64,000 nucleotides of DNA from contig OY754470.1 of NCBI GenBank assembly GCA_963575645.1, positions 46,779,201-46,843,200 of the forward strand, in the 5' to 3' direction. Of this stretch, positions 32,154-41,731 are shown in pieces. The DNA comes from Xanthostigma xanthostigma (Eukaryota > Arthropoda > Insecta > Raphidioptera > Raphidiidae). The position numbers and the translations under genes are program-made. Under the pieces are notes generated by a model that saw only the letters and a list, made by a program, of their open reading frames with translations, did no database searches and was not told the origin of the DNA. Positions within the stretch are counted from its first letter, which is position 1; every line of letters starts with the position of its first letter.

Positions 32154-32680
32154 CTCGGGTCGCAGTGACAATATAGTGTATTTGCTATTACAGACAGTGT
32201 GGCTTCGCTATGTGAACTAGACTTTGTTTTTGACCAATATAAAAAAAATAACCCTTTGATACACATCTTAAAATAATACGTTTTTTTCATAATTGCAATA
32301 TTATTGTCAATCCAACATCTGCACCAAATTATATGCACGTCTTTATATAATTCTTAGTGAATGTAAATCTTTTAAATATTCTGTTATTTTAATATTGTTG
32401 ACAATTCTTATCTCTAAATATAGGTACAGCTTGAAAGAGGAAAACTATACTATACTATACTACGAGTCCTTCAGTCAGAAAAAATATTATTTTATATACG
32501 CAAGCTAGTGTTTTCTTAAAAGTCCGGTTCTCTCAAACCGATTTTGTTTAAATTGTAACAAGCAGATTTTTATCTATACTAAAGGGTTAAAATTCAAATT
32601 TGAAGCGATTCTGAGAATTTCCCACAGTAATCATCTCAATCACTCCAGTCTTTCAGTTTTAAAGCGTTTTATTTTTTTAA
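32154..32680. repeat. TAGTGTATTTGC family copy, containing the Helitron empty site
   Basis: AACTCGGGTCGCAGTGACAA then TATAGTGTATTTGC matches both flanks of the Helitron at 5870. The following 60 bases (CAGTGTGGCTTCGCTATGTG) match 6488-6510. The right terminus is lost. Confidence 0.75.
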
Positions 32681-33004
32681 AGTAAGAACTTATTTTAGTG
32701 CTTACTCAGATGTTGTTATTAAAAAAAATAATCTCAACCTTGAATTAATAATAACAGCTTTTTACTAAATGCATATGAAGGGTACACGGGAAGAAGGCGG
32801 TTTGTCAAAAAGTGTAAATTGTGCAGGAGAGCATTTTGAAGTGTTTAAGATCGTACCATTTACTTGCTAATGCATTTCTTTCAACGCTTATAACTTTTGA
32901 CCTAGCGTATTCTTGTCTAAAATGAATACACTAACAGAAAGGTACGACTTTTGGCTACAAGATGGCATAAAAAAATTAATTTCGAATTTTTACTGACAAA
33001 TCGC
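32681..33004. other. Unassigned DNA, no gene
   Basis: Nothing recognisable. Confidence 0.25.
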
Positions 33005-33560
33005 CTTTTTCCTGTGTACACTTCATATGAAAGTATAATATACGGTATTTATAACAACAAAAAACAGTTTTTTAAAGTTTTTGTCTGTCTGTCTGTTTGT
33101 TCCGGCTAATCTCCGAAACAACTGGACCGATTTTGACGAGATTTTCACTGGCAGATAGCTGATTTTATAACGAGTTATATAACTTACGTTACTTTTATTT
33201 TGCACTAGCTGTTCCCCGCGGCTCCGTACACAATTTTGATGAAACACGGTAACAACAGTTAGCGGAGCCTTCGCCTAAATATAATTTTTTTGAATAATAA
33301 TAATTATTTATTCCCCCAAAAAAATGTCCATATACAATTTACTTATTAAGTTACATTATGGAATTAACCTATCCAATATAAAATAAAAGTAGCCGAAGTT
33401 ATTCCTTATAACATCAACTTTCTGCCAGTGATAGTCTCGTCAAAATCGCTCCAGTCGTTTCGGAGATATAATAATATATAGCCAATGGCTCCACTACTAT
33501 TGTCGCTATACCGTGTTTCATCACAATCGTGTGCAGAGCCGCGGGGAGCAGCTAGTTCTT
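33005..33560. repeat. Two Helitron-like elements in mirror orientation
   Basis: CTAGCTGTTCCCCGCGGCTC at 33206 (a minus-strand terminus) mirrors GAGCCGCGGGGAGCAGCTAG ending near 33554. The interiors also mirror (TCTCCGAAACAACTGGACCG and CGCTCCAGTCGTTTCGGAGA). Confidence 0.7.
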
Positions 33561-33914
33561 TTATATAAGGGAATATATTTGCATATGAATATTGAATAGA
33601 GTATAATGTTAATGCCTCAATGCGAATTTTTTTAAATTTTCACTAAAAAATAATACAAGCTGATTTTAATAATAGAAAAAATAGATAACAAGTACCTATA
33701 CAGTGCATAATATGTAGAAACTGAAACAATTTTCTTTTATCACTATTGTGACCTCAGAAAATGTAACTTTAAAACTTTCGACTTCGTTTCTGCAAATCTC
33801 TATTCTTGTTAGTATACCATCACGAGGTCATCTTCTGTGATGTCAAACATGACCCGAGAAAAAAAATGTTTATTAACATGTCATGTTAATAAAAGGTTGA
33901 TAAACAATACATAA
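33561..33914. other. Unassigned DNA, no gene
   Basis: Nothing recognisable. Confidence 0.25.
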
Positions 33915-34465
33915 ATACATTCACAAGAGCAACTGTAGATATACTATAATACGCGCCACGGATCTAAAAAGTTCGGAAGTTAGTTACAAACAGCATTACA
34001 AAGGCACATTTTAGAGCCGTTGAGATCCCCAACATCTCCCAGCTACCTGCACGGAACGCGCGCTCGTTGGTGATTGGCCGTGATCGCTCCTTGCCTTTGT
34101 CACTTGTCGCTTTCCTGCTTTAAAGTACAGTCGAGTACGCTATTGTCAAGTTGTTATTGTTATTTTAGTTGTGTTGAGTTGCGAGTTTGTAGTTTTACAC
34201 AGACTGTACAAGCGCAAGCCCGCATTCACATACAACTTCCGAGCCTTTTAGATTCTTGGCGCGTATTATACTCTACGTTTATATAGGTTAGGTATTATGA
34301 TCTATGTGGCGGCCACTATTATTTTATCAGGCGAATAAATATTTATACCCTCGAAGTAAGACAGAATAGATTTATACCAACATAATTATATTTGGTGAAT
34401 TTAATTATCGCTATTTATTTGGAGGAATAGCTATCTGAATAACAAATGAACCGAATAAATAACTA
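33915..34465 (+). repeat. GGCGAATAAATAT repeat family, copy 3 (interrupted)
   Basis: The left part ends GCAACTGTAGATATAC and the right part resumes CTCTACGTTTATATAGG. The same text is continuous at 29010-29060. The right end equals that of copy 1 at 19740. Confidence 0.8.
33945..34270. mobile_element. Inverted-repeat insertion with TATAATACGCGCC ends
   Basis: TATAATACGCGCCACGGATC at the left faces the inverse TAGATTCTTGGCGCGTATTATA at the right (read as two overlapping phrases). The interior is GC-richer than its surroundings. An open stretch inside (34074-34286) has no family features. The boundaries are supported by the uninterrupted repeat at 29.0 kb. Confidence 0.75.
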
Positions 34466-34757
34466 CTTATACAGTTCTACCAAGATCAGAATTGTGCCGG
34501 TGTAAAATTGCGTCACCCATCCATGTGTATGCACGTTTGTTCGAAGTGAATGAGATTTCCCAACGGAATAAAAACACACCCCTCATGGGCGTTTTGTAAT
34601 CACATATTTCTGTCACCAGTTCAGTATAACAAAATAAATGTACTTTGCCGCCTGCGCCGCTACTAGCTTTTCGATAGCATATTGTGGTTACATTCGTATA
34701 CTGCGATCCCATCGTGACCGCAAAACAAAACGGTTCAAGTCGAATTTATAATATATT
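34466..34757. other. Unassigned DNA, open stretch on minus strand not recognised
   Basis: A minus-strand open stretch of about 80 codons (34467-34712) has no known domain; I do not call it a gene. Confidence 0.3.
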
Positions 34758-34786
34758 GCACATACCGCTAAACTAGCGGTATGTGC
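34758..34786. repeat. Perfect 13-base-arm hairpin
   Basis: GCACATACCGCTA, loop AAC, TAGCGGTATGTGC. No T-run follows, so it does not look like a terminator; no neighbouring gene is recognised. Confidence 0.85.
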
Positions 34787-35275
34787 TTTATTATCGCTTT
34801 GCGCGTCAGAGCTGACTTTCGTTCATATAAGAAGTTATATCTAAGTTAATTTCACACGAAATCCATTCAAATTGAAGCTTTTTGAAAAGAGGAGATTCTA
34901 ATCTATAAAACAGAACCATTTTTAAATCAATTCGAGTTCATAAATACTATTAAAATTGTAATTGAAAATCACAAACAGCAGTTGGTCTGTACGTATGTAC
35001 GTACGTATGTACGTACATATGTACGTACGTCACGACTCTACAGATCGCAATTTTGGTCGGATTGCCTTGGGTTATATTTTATTCACTTTGTTTACTATCA
35101 GACCAGAACCCTATTTAAATTCACTAAAATGTGTTCAGTAGTTTAATTTTTATAAACAGTTTTATTTTATTATTTTTGACAAACAATATAATAATTGCTG
35201 TGTAATTAATATAGTGTAATCCATAAAACAAGTGCTACACTTCTATACCGTGATAACACCACCACACGTAGTAGG
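34787..35275. other. AT-rich DNA with ACGT-repeat palindrome
   Basis: GTATGTACGTACGTATGTAC and continuing ACGT/ACAT steps at 34990-35032. No gene. Confidence 0.45.
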
Positions 35276-35345
35276 GCGCCGTGGCGTAATGGTTATGCCG
35301 TTGGATCCCCAAGGGCAAGGTCCTGGGTTCGATTCCTTACGAAAT
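35276..35345 (+). repeat. tRNA-derived SINE head or tRNA pseudogene
   Basis: GGCGCCGTGGCGTAATGG supplies an A-box-like D-arm and GGTCCTGGGTTCGATTCC a B-box/T-arm, about 35 bases apart as in a tRNA. The acceptor 5' GGGCGCC does not pair with the 3' ACGAAATCA, so it is not a functional tRNA gene. T-runs follow at once (35354-35370), possibly a Pol III stop or a SINE tail. Confidence 0.6.
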
Positions 35346-36009
35346 CATTGAGTTTTTTCTTTTTTTTTTCTTTTTATTTTGTTTTATTTTATTCCACTTG
35401 ATATTAATTATATATTATATTATGTATAGTTCTTAATTTTTTTTATTTTTGCAAACTTAAAAAAAATATTTTTTCAATTTTTAATTATTTATTTCTTTAA
35501 ATTTTTAAATCTTTTTAAATTTATTAAAAATATTTTTTAATTGTTATTTTTTTATCATACACTGGAAAACTTGCGGGATGTGCACTTTTGGTTTTGCCAA
35601 CTATTTTTTTCTTCATGTCTATGACAGTTCAAGAATCTTGTGAAAAGGCGGTTGATTAAGGCTCTCCATTACAAAATAAAAGATTTATATTTACATTTAT
35701 AAGTTTCATTACGCATCGTTAAAGCATAAAAAATAAGTAAAAAACTAAAACAAGACTATAGAAAAGTATGTAACAAGAAAATAGACTGTTCGCTTTCGGC
35801 ATCAACAAGCGTTTAGATGAAACCCGATTCGGACATAAGCTGTTTTGCTTTGTGAGCGCATTTATTTATGTATGTATTATACTGTATACATACCGATATA
35901 TATGTCATATATTATTTTATAATATGGAATACAATACAGGGGACCAACGTTAAAATCGTAAATGTCAATGCACTGCTGAGGAACTGCCAAAACTTTTAGT
36001 TGATTATGT
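35346..36009. other. AT-rich DNA, no gene
   Basis: Long T-rich text to about 35570, then unassigned DNA. The phrase AAAACTAAAACAAGACTATAG near 35741 recalls the fold-back arms at 36585. Confidence 0.35.
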
Positions 36010-36285
36010 TGGTATTAAAGCGTGTTCATTTTTGACGTGATAACGTCTTATAAATTGATGAAACACCGGCTGCACGCACGAAAAAGTGTCACGTTCCGCC
36101 TGAGCCTGAGCGTGCAAGCGAGAGCGCGGTATAAGCGATAGAGAGGCACGATCGGCCCAAGCGTCGGCTTGTACGCATTTCTCTCTCTTCTCGCGTGACG
36201 TCAGAGAGTTCATCAATGTTTCTTTATGACGTTATCACGTAAAACTATCGTCCGTAAACCGACTTTACAGACAACCAATTGTTTT
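36010..36285 (-). mobile_element. MITE with ACGTGATAACGTC terminal repeats, copy 1
   Basis: TTTTTGACGTGATAACGTCT near 36030 faces ATGACGTTATCACGTAAAAC near 36227. The interior (CACCGGCTGCACGCACGAAA; GCCTGAGCGTGCAAGCGAGA) is mirrored by the copy at 44510-44758. Shared sequence continues outside the repeat as CGTAAACCGACTTTACAGAC. Confidence 0.82.
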
Positions 36286-36355
36286 ATCTTAAATAAATTC
36301 TGAAAACATAAAGATATATCGAATGAAGAAATAAAATAATAAATACAAGTTCTTA

Positions 36356-36848
36356 CCTTTTACCCGACTGCGGCGAAGCCAAAAGGAAGGGTTATGAGTT
36401 TAGCAATCTATGTATGTTTGTATTTACGGATGTTCCACCGTAGCGCCTAAACTATTAATCCGATTTTGATAAATAAAGTGTCAATCGATTCATTATTATG
36501 GCCCGGGTAATATAGGCAACATTTATTTTTGAATTTTGATACCAGAGAGGAGCAAATTGAAAACAAATAAAAAATAAGTTCAAAAACTAAAACCTGACAA
36601 CTGAAAAGTATGAAACAAGCAAATATTCTCATCTGAGGATAGCCGTGGTCGTATGCCATCTCATATAAATGAGGCACCTCTAGATATATAGCGAGATGCA
36701 CTTTGCCCTAGAGCTTATGATCGCTTACTACTGTTAAAATGTAATGTTTTGTTAGGGTAGATGGCATATGACCACAGGTATCCTCAGATGAGAATATTTT
36801 CTTGTTTCATACTTTTCAGTAGTCGAGTTTTAGTTTTTGAACTTTTTT
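36356..36848 (+). repeat. Dispersed repeat plus fold-back; holds the Harbinger empty site
   Basis: 36356-36575 (TTTTACCCGACTGCGGCGAA; ACGGATGTTCCACCGTAGCG) is mirrored at 40650-40855. The fold-back proper has arms 36576-36661 and 36760-36848. In its centre, CTACTACTGTTAAAATGTAA (36726-36745) is the uninterrupted form of the site occupied by Harbinger at 37330. Confidence 0.85.
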
Positions 36849-37211
36849 TTTCACCTTTATAATTCTTACCTTCAAATAATGATTAACGATGCTATTTATT
36901 TTGTAACACTATTAAAATAAAAAGTTAAAAAAAAAAAATATTGACACTGGTAAGTTATTAATTGTCACTTGATAATTAGAATATTTATACGTTTTGCACA
37001 AATAGATAAAAAGTACTTCACAAACCACAAAACTGGGAATATAGAGGATCGCGAATAATATCGTTACTTGCCTTTAAAAGATGTAATTTATGACTAAATT
37101 TTTCTTCTATAACAAAAATAAAATATGAACGAATTGCATAATCGTTAATTGTCATTGAATAAATTAATGTAGGTACTTTACGTAGTTAGTAATTTATTAA
37201 CGAATTTTTTG
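36849..37211. other. AT-rich DNA, no gene
   Basis: Nothing recognisable. Confidence 0.25.
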
Positions 37212-37676
37212 TATGAAACAAGAAAATATTGTCATCTGGTCGAATGCCATCTCATATATATGAGGCCCCTCTAGATGTATACCGTGATGCACTTTGCCCT
37301 AGAGCTTATGATCGCTTACTATACTGTTAAGCGGCCTATACACTAGCAATATTATTGCGCAATATTTTAGATTGCACAATATTATTGACAGTCTGTGAAT
37401 GATATTGAAACATTGTGCAATATATTGAGTATATAAAAATCGGTTTGATATTTATTGTGCAATCTAAAATAAGTTACAGTCTGTGGTTAATATTGCACAA
37501 TAAAAATTATTACAATATTATTGCACAATAATATTGTTCAAACACTGAGTTTTAAGTGTTTTAACCTAGATTGTCAATATTATTGCGCAATAATATTGCG
37601 CAAAAATTGGAATTTGCCCTATACAGCAGAATTAAATTGCACAATATTTATCTCTGAAAAGTCCTGATCAGTGAAC

Positions 37677-37979
37677 ATGCTAAGTGATGTTGAAACAAGT
37701 TGTGTTGCCATCGCACTGGCTTTATGCTTGCGAAAAAACACCAAGAAAAAGCGTAAATGGATGAAAGAGTGGTATAAAAAAAGAGATAGGTACACTCACG
37801 AAAATTTGCTAAGGGACCTGAAAATAAGCGAACCAAAGGATTTTTGCAACTTTCTGCGAATGGACGCTTCTACATTTTATGAACTTTTAAAAATGGTAAC
37901 CCTCGCTATTGAGAAAAAGAACACCCATCTGCGAGCCGACATTCTTCCAATCCAGCGTTTGTCAATTACAACTGGTTAA
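37677..37979 (+). pseudogene. HARBI1-like transposase, N-terminal exon only (outer element)
   Basis: The 100-residue frame reads MLSDVETSCVAIALALCLRK, then KKKRKWMKEWYKKRDRYTHE, LLRDLKISEPKDFCNFLRMD, FYELLKMVTLAI and RLSITTG. KW...W...R..Y.H..LL.EL..EDP.DF.NFLRM...F.ELL..V...I...DT is the N-terminal pattern of Harbinger nucleases (HARBI1-like). The DDE catalytic domain is missing. The stop codon TAA (37977-37979) is formed at the junction with the inner Harbinger: two of its bases are the target TTA and one is the first base of the inner element. The ATG at 37677 follows the subterminal repeats. The element must rely on a transposase from elsewhere. Confidence 0.85.
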
Positions 37980-38620
37980 GCAGCCCCCCTAGACGATCAA
38001 TATATTGCACAATATATTGCACAATAATCGATATTGTACAATAATATTGAACGTCTGTAGATCATATTGAAAGATTGCGCAATATATTGAGTCAATCAAA
38101 AAGAGTTTGATTTTTATTGTGCAATCTAGTAAATATTGCATCGTCTGCGGGCAATATTGTGCAATACTGGTTCAGTTGTGTGTTAACAGTGATAAAGGTA
38201 ACATCTATAATGGCTACAAAGGGAAAAGATCTCGCATTATAGTATCTCTTTTTTGAATTTCAAGCGTAACCATTCTCAAGAGTTCATCAAATAATGTACT
38301 ATCTAGTCGCAAAAAGTTTTGAAAATCACTTGGTTCACTAATTCTCAGTTCACTTAACAGATTTTCATGAGTGTACTTATTTCTTTCTTTAAACATCCAC
38401 CTACGCTTCCTTTTCTCTCTTTTTTTTTTGCAGCTATAACTAATGCAATGGCCACACAACTTGCTGTCTTCTTATTATTCCACATGTTGACTGCACAAGT
38501 ATCAGCCGTGAACTAATTTATTGTGCAATAATATTGCATCGTGTGGGTTGGCCAACTTATTCTATTGCACAAAATATTGTACAATATATTGACGTAAATA
38601 TTGATCGTCTAGGGGCACCT
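37979..38620 (-). mobile_element. Inner PIF/Harbinger element inserted in the outer one
   Basis: Termini AGCAGCCCCCCTAGACGATC and, inverted, AGGTGCCCCTAGACGATCAA; TTA on both sides (37976-37978, 38621-38623). The length is 642 bases. Its interior has the same ATTGCACAAT palindromes as the outer element and a related transposase fragment on the opposite strand. It is therefore a second, related lineage that jumped into its relative. Confidence 0.9.
38214..38485 (-). pseudogene. HARBI1-like transposase, N-terminal exon of the inner element, frameshifted
   Basis: The best start is the ATG at 38485-38483: MWNNKKTASCVAIALVIAAK matches the outer copy's SCVAIALALCLRK. A run of about ten A (T on plus, 38420-38429) then shifts the frame. 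The downstream part reads RKRRWMFKERNKYTHENLLS, ELRISEPSDFQNFLRL, LFDELLRMVTLEI and RDTIMRDLFPL, then a stop. Over the shared part it is roughly two-thirds identical to the outer copy. The run of A is a place where a sequencing or replication slip is likely. The catalytic domain is absent. Confidence 0.82.
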
Positions 38621-38696
38621 TTATTATTGTGCAATATTAACCACAGACTGTACTTTTTTATATTGCACAATAAATATCAAACCGATTTTGATATGT

Positions 38697-38915
38697 TCAA
38701 TATATTGTACAATGCTTCCAATATCATTCATAGACTGTCAATAATATTGCACAATATAAAATATTGCGCAATATTATTGACAGTCTAGGGGCTGTTTTTT
38801 TATATTCTCAATATATTGTACAATATTTCAATATCATTCACAGACTGTCAATAATATTGTACAATATAAAATATTGCGCAATATTATTGTCAGTCTAGGA
38901 GCCGCACAGAAATTT
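38697..38915. repeat. Two ~110-base subterminal units in the outer Harbinger
   Basis: TCAATATATTGTACAAT starts units near 38697 and 38808. Both continue ATAGACTGTCAATAATATTG-like text and TATTGCGCAATATTATTG, then a CAGTCTAGG end. It is a local tandem duplication of subterminal repeats. Confidence 0.8.
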
Positions 38916-39056
38916 TCAATTTTTTGTGCAATATTATTGCACAATAATATTGACAGTCTAGTGATGTTTCAATTTTTTGTGCAATATTATTGCGCAATAA
39001 TATTGCCAGTGTATAGGCCGCTTTAAAATGTAATATTTTGTTAGGGTAGGTGGCAT

Positions 39057-39114
39057 ATGAAACAAGAAAATATTCTCATCTGAGGATTCAGATGAGAATA
39101 TTTTCTTGTTTCAT
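39057..39114. repeat. Near-perfect hairpin made of the fold-back arm
   Basis: ATGAAACAAGAAAATATTCT and on to CTGA (27 bases), loop GGAT, then the exact reverse complement. The sister copy at 36760-36810 lacks this local palindrome, so it arose here. Confidence 0.92.
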
Positions 39115-39160
39115 ACTTTTCAAGAGTCGGGTCTTAGTTTTTGAACTTATTTTGTATTTA

Positions 39161-39856
39161 ATAATATGTAGCGATAGACTTTCCCTGCAGCTTCGCTGCC
39201 GTAAAGTGATACTTTTACCTGTAGATTTGCTACATGCACCAAATTTCACTGACATCAGATTTAATTACGTTATGGCGAAGCAGACACATAGATACTTTCC
39301 CATGACCTCAACTGTTCAGCGTCTATAATCTACAAATCTTTGATTAACGTCTGCTTAGGACTCTTATAATCTATAATCTCTCCCTTTCTCCCTCTTATAT
39401 TTTTTTCATTGCAGTTTATTAGGATCTATATAGCTGCATGAGTAGGTATAGAATAGCTGCGGCGAAAGATGAAGCCACCGCGTCATAGTCACGTGAACGT
39501 ATTGCGCCTACCTTCTAGCTTGCTATTGGCTGTTTCGGAGATCCATGTGGAGTGTTTATTTTTATTCTACCGCTTTAAATGGATATGTCGAATTTATTCG
39601 ACACGCCACTATCTGCGGGCAAGTAGGCGTTTACTTATTGATGACGTGTCTGGCTTCAACTCTCACCGCATATTGCAGAAGGTTTCTTTTTGGATACGTC
39701 ACCCTAACCGATGCCAGTGTGGTAGGTATAACATAATGCAATGTTGTGATTTTATTGCATCCAGTAATCTCCTGTCATAACGACTGATCAGCATAATAAT
39801 GGTCTAAACGCTATGTTTTAGGGAGTACATATCCACATGGTACAACTATGTACCTA
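39161..39856. other. Unassigned DNA, no gene supported
   Basis: The phrase AGCGTCTATAATCTACAAA near 39318 recurs in variants near 49798. Overlapping open stretches at 39469-39780 lack family features. Confidence 0.3.
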
Positions 39857-40463
39857 TACAGAGTGTCCCATTAAGAACAACCGCAGATTCTCCAATTCAA
39901 AATAAAACGATTAAGCGAAATATGCTTAGATAAAATGTTACTCGCTCTACCAGTGGCGTACGGCAGGAGTAAGTAATGCTTGTACCCCTTCTAAATGTTA
40001 CGCTGCTGTCTAAATTTTAATTTTGACTATAATTTTAATTTTTTTGATATTTTCTAAGTCAATAATGTACACTTGTTAGTTTGTTGTAAAGTCATTGGTT
40101 TTCGAGATATTCGCAGTTTTTTTAAGACAAAATTGTAAAAATGAATATTATTAATAATAATACAAATAAAAAGTACATGTCTATCTATCTTTAACTGCGA
40201 ATATCTCGAAAACCAATGACTTTACAACAAACTAACAAGTGTACATTATTGACTTAGAAAATATCAAAAAAATTAAAATTATAGTCAAAATTAAAATTTA
40301 GACAGCAGCGTAACATTTAGAAGGGGTACAAGCATTACTTACTCCTGCCGTACGCCACTGGTAGAGCGAGTAACATTTTATCTAAGCATATTTCGCTTAA
40401 TCGTTTTATTTTGAATTGGAGAATCTGTGGTTGTTCTATGTCCCATTCTTAATGGGACACCCT
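39857..40463. repeat. Long palindromic element, ~255-base arms, GTGTCCCATTAAGAA ends
   Basis: Arms 39858-40112 and about 40192-40460 are near-exact inverses (CGATTAAGCGAAATATGCTT; CAGTGGCGTACGGCAGGAGT; TTACAACAAACTAACAAGTG). The centre is ~80 AT-rich bases. Outer ends TACAGAGTGTCCCATTAAG and TACAGGGTGTCCCATTAAG. If transcribed it would form a very stable double-stranded RNA. Confidence 0.93.
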
Positions 40464-40855
40464 GTATTACCATGCGTTGTGTTATTTTTAGTCTCGAAGC
40501 GAAATCGCTTAGGTCATTTTTAGGGTTTCGTACCTTAAAAGGAAAGAGGGATTTCAAATATATGAGATGGCATACGACCAAGGCTATAATCAGAATATTT
40601 TTTTGTTTCATACTTTTCAGTAGCCGGGTTTTAGTTTTTAAACTTATTTTTTATTTGCTTTAAGTTTGCTCCCCTCTGGGACCAAAATTCAAAAATAAAA
40701 GTAGCCATAATAGCAAATTGATTGACACCTTATTTATCAATATTGGGTGAATAGTTTAGGCGCTACGGTGGAACATCCGTAAATACAAACATAACATACA
40801 TTGATTGCTAAACTCATAACCCTTCATTTTGGCTTCGTCGCAATCGGGTAAAAAG
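40464..40855 (-). repeat. Mirror copy of the 36.4 kb dispersed repeat
   Basis: 40544-40645 equals the fold-back arm (CATACGACC; TGTTTCATACTTTTCAGTAG) and 40655-40855 mirrors 36356-36560 (CTACGGTGGAACATCCGTAA; TTGGCTTCGTCGCAATCGGG). Confidence 0.82.
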
Positions 40856-41125
40856 GAACCCTTATAGGATCACTGTGTTGTCCGTCTATCTGTCCGTCTG
40901 TCAAGACTCTTGAGAATCATAACCTATAGGGTACTTCCCGTTGACCTAGAATCATGAAATTTAGCAAGAAGCAATGTCTTACAGCACAAGTAAAAGGAAA
41001 AATCAGAAAACCGTAAGTTTGTGATACAGGTTAAACGGATGAGCTGATTGAAACCAAATTTTGGAAGGATGTTTGAGATGCAAATATGAAGAGCCCTATT
41101 GTTCTTGATGAAAATCAGCGCATGC
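40856..41125 (+). repeat. Fragment of a dispersed element (CTTATAGGATCACTGTGTTG)
   Basis: AACCCTTATAGGATCACTGT followed by a TCTGTCCGTCTGTC run is a recurring repeat start in insect genomes. Downstream text is degraded. No frame. Confidence 0.45.
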
Positions 41126-41731
41126 ACAGAAGAGATATATGCTATAATGTTGTATTTATATAATATTCGATATACTTTTCATAACAATTTATTATTCTAT
41201 ATTTATTTTTACAAGAAAGTTTTGTAAAACATATTTTCTAAACTTTATATTTTCGAAAATATTAAATAAGCTGTTCTTTTATTCTGTAGATCTGTCAAAA
41301 ATAAATTAGTTATGTAGCTGTGTAGCTGACAAGCATGCTTCGGTTAATTTTTACATGGTGTGATATAATACTAGTCGTAGCCCGCATCACCGAATTTTTT
41401 ATCTTTATTATAATATGTCAAATGTCAATTTTTTTAAAGTAGTAGAGGTCCCGTCGTTCAATTGGCTGGACTTTTTTGACTGCTTTAAGAATGTAAGCGT
41501 GTCTATATAGTATTTGCAATAAGAGAAACAAACATTATATTTGTTATTAAATTCAAATATACATATCTACTATATTAAGAAAGTAATAGAAATTAATGAC
41601 GATAGATTCAAATTTTATGTAAAACAGGTTCGCCTACCTTTCAAAGCCTCACGCTACACACGATTAGTTCACCCCCCGTTTAAAACAACCATTGCCGAGA
41701 TACGGTCTCGATTTCGCATTATTACGTCCCT
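41126..41731. other. AT-rich DNA, no gene
   Basis: Nothing recognisable. Confidence 0.25.

Larger units (their letters stand above)
37330..39022 (+). mobile_element. Outer PIF/Harbinger element with TTA target duplication
   Basis: Terminal inverted repeats of about 35 bases with one mismatch: AGCGGCCTATACACTAGCAA left, AGCGGCCTATACACTGGCAA right (inverted), both continuing TATTATTGCGCAATA. TTA is duplicated (37327-37329, 39023-39025), the rule for this superfamily. Many ATTGCACAAT/ATTGCGCAAT palindromes fill the subterminal regions and may be transposase-binding repeats. It carries a truncated transposase N-terminus and a second Harbinger inserted inside. The uninterrupted site is at 36731. 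Confidence 0.94.
37212..39160 (+). repeat. Second copy of the fold-back repeat, split by Harbinger
   Basis: 37212-37329 matches 36608-36733 and 39023-39160 matches 36731-36845. The two halves are separated only by the Harbinger element and one extra TTA. The right half contains a new 27-base palindrome (39057-39114). Confidence 0.88.

Noticed and set aside
38214-38459. Start codon giving MCGHCISYSCKKKR for the inner Harbinger frame
   Set aside because: Comparison with the outer copy shows the true N-terminus is in another frame (ATG at 38485), joined through a slipped run of A.
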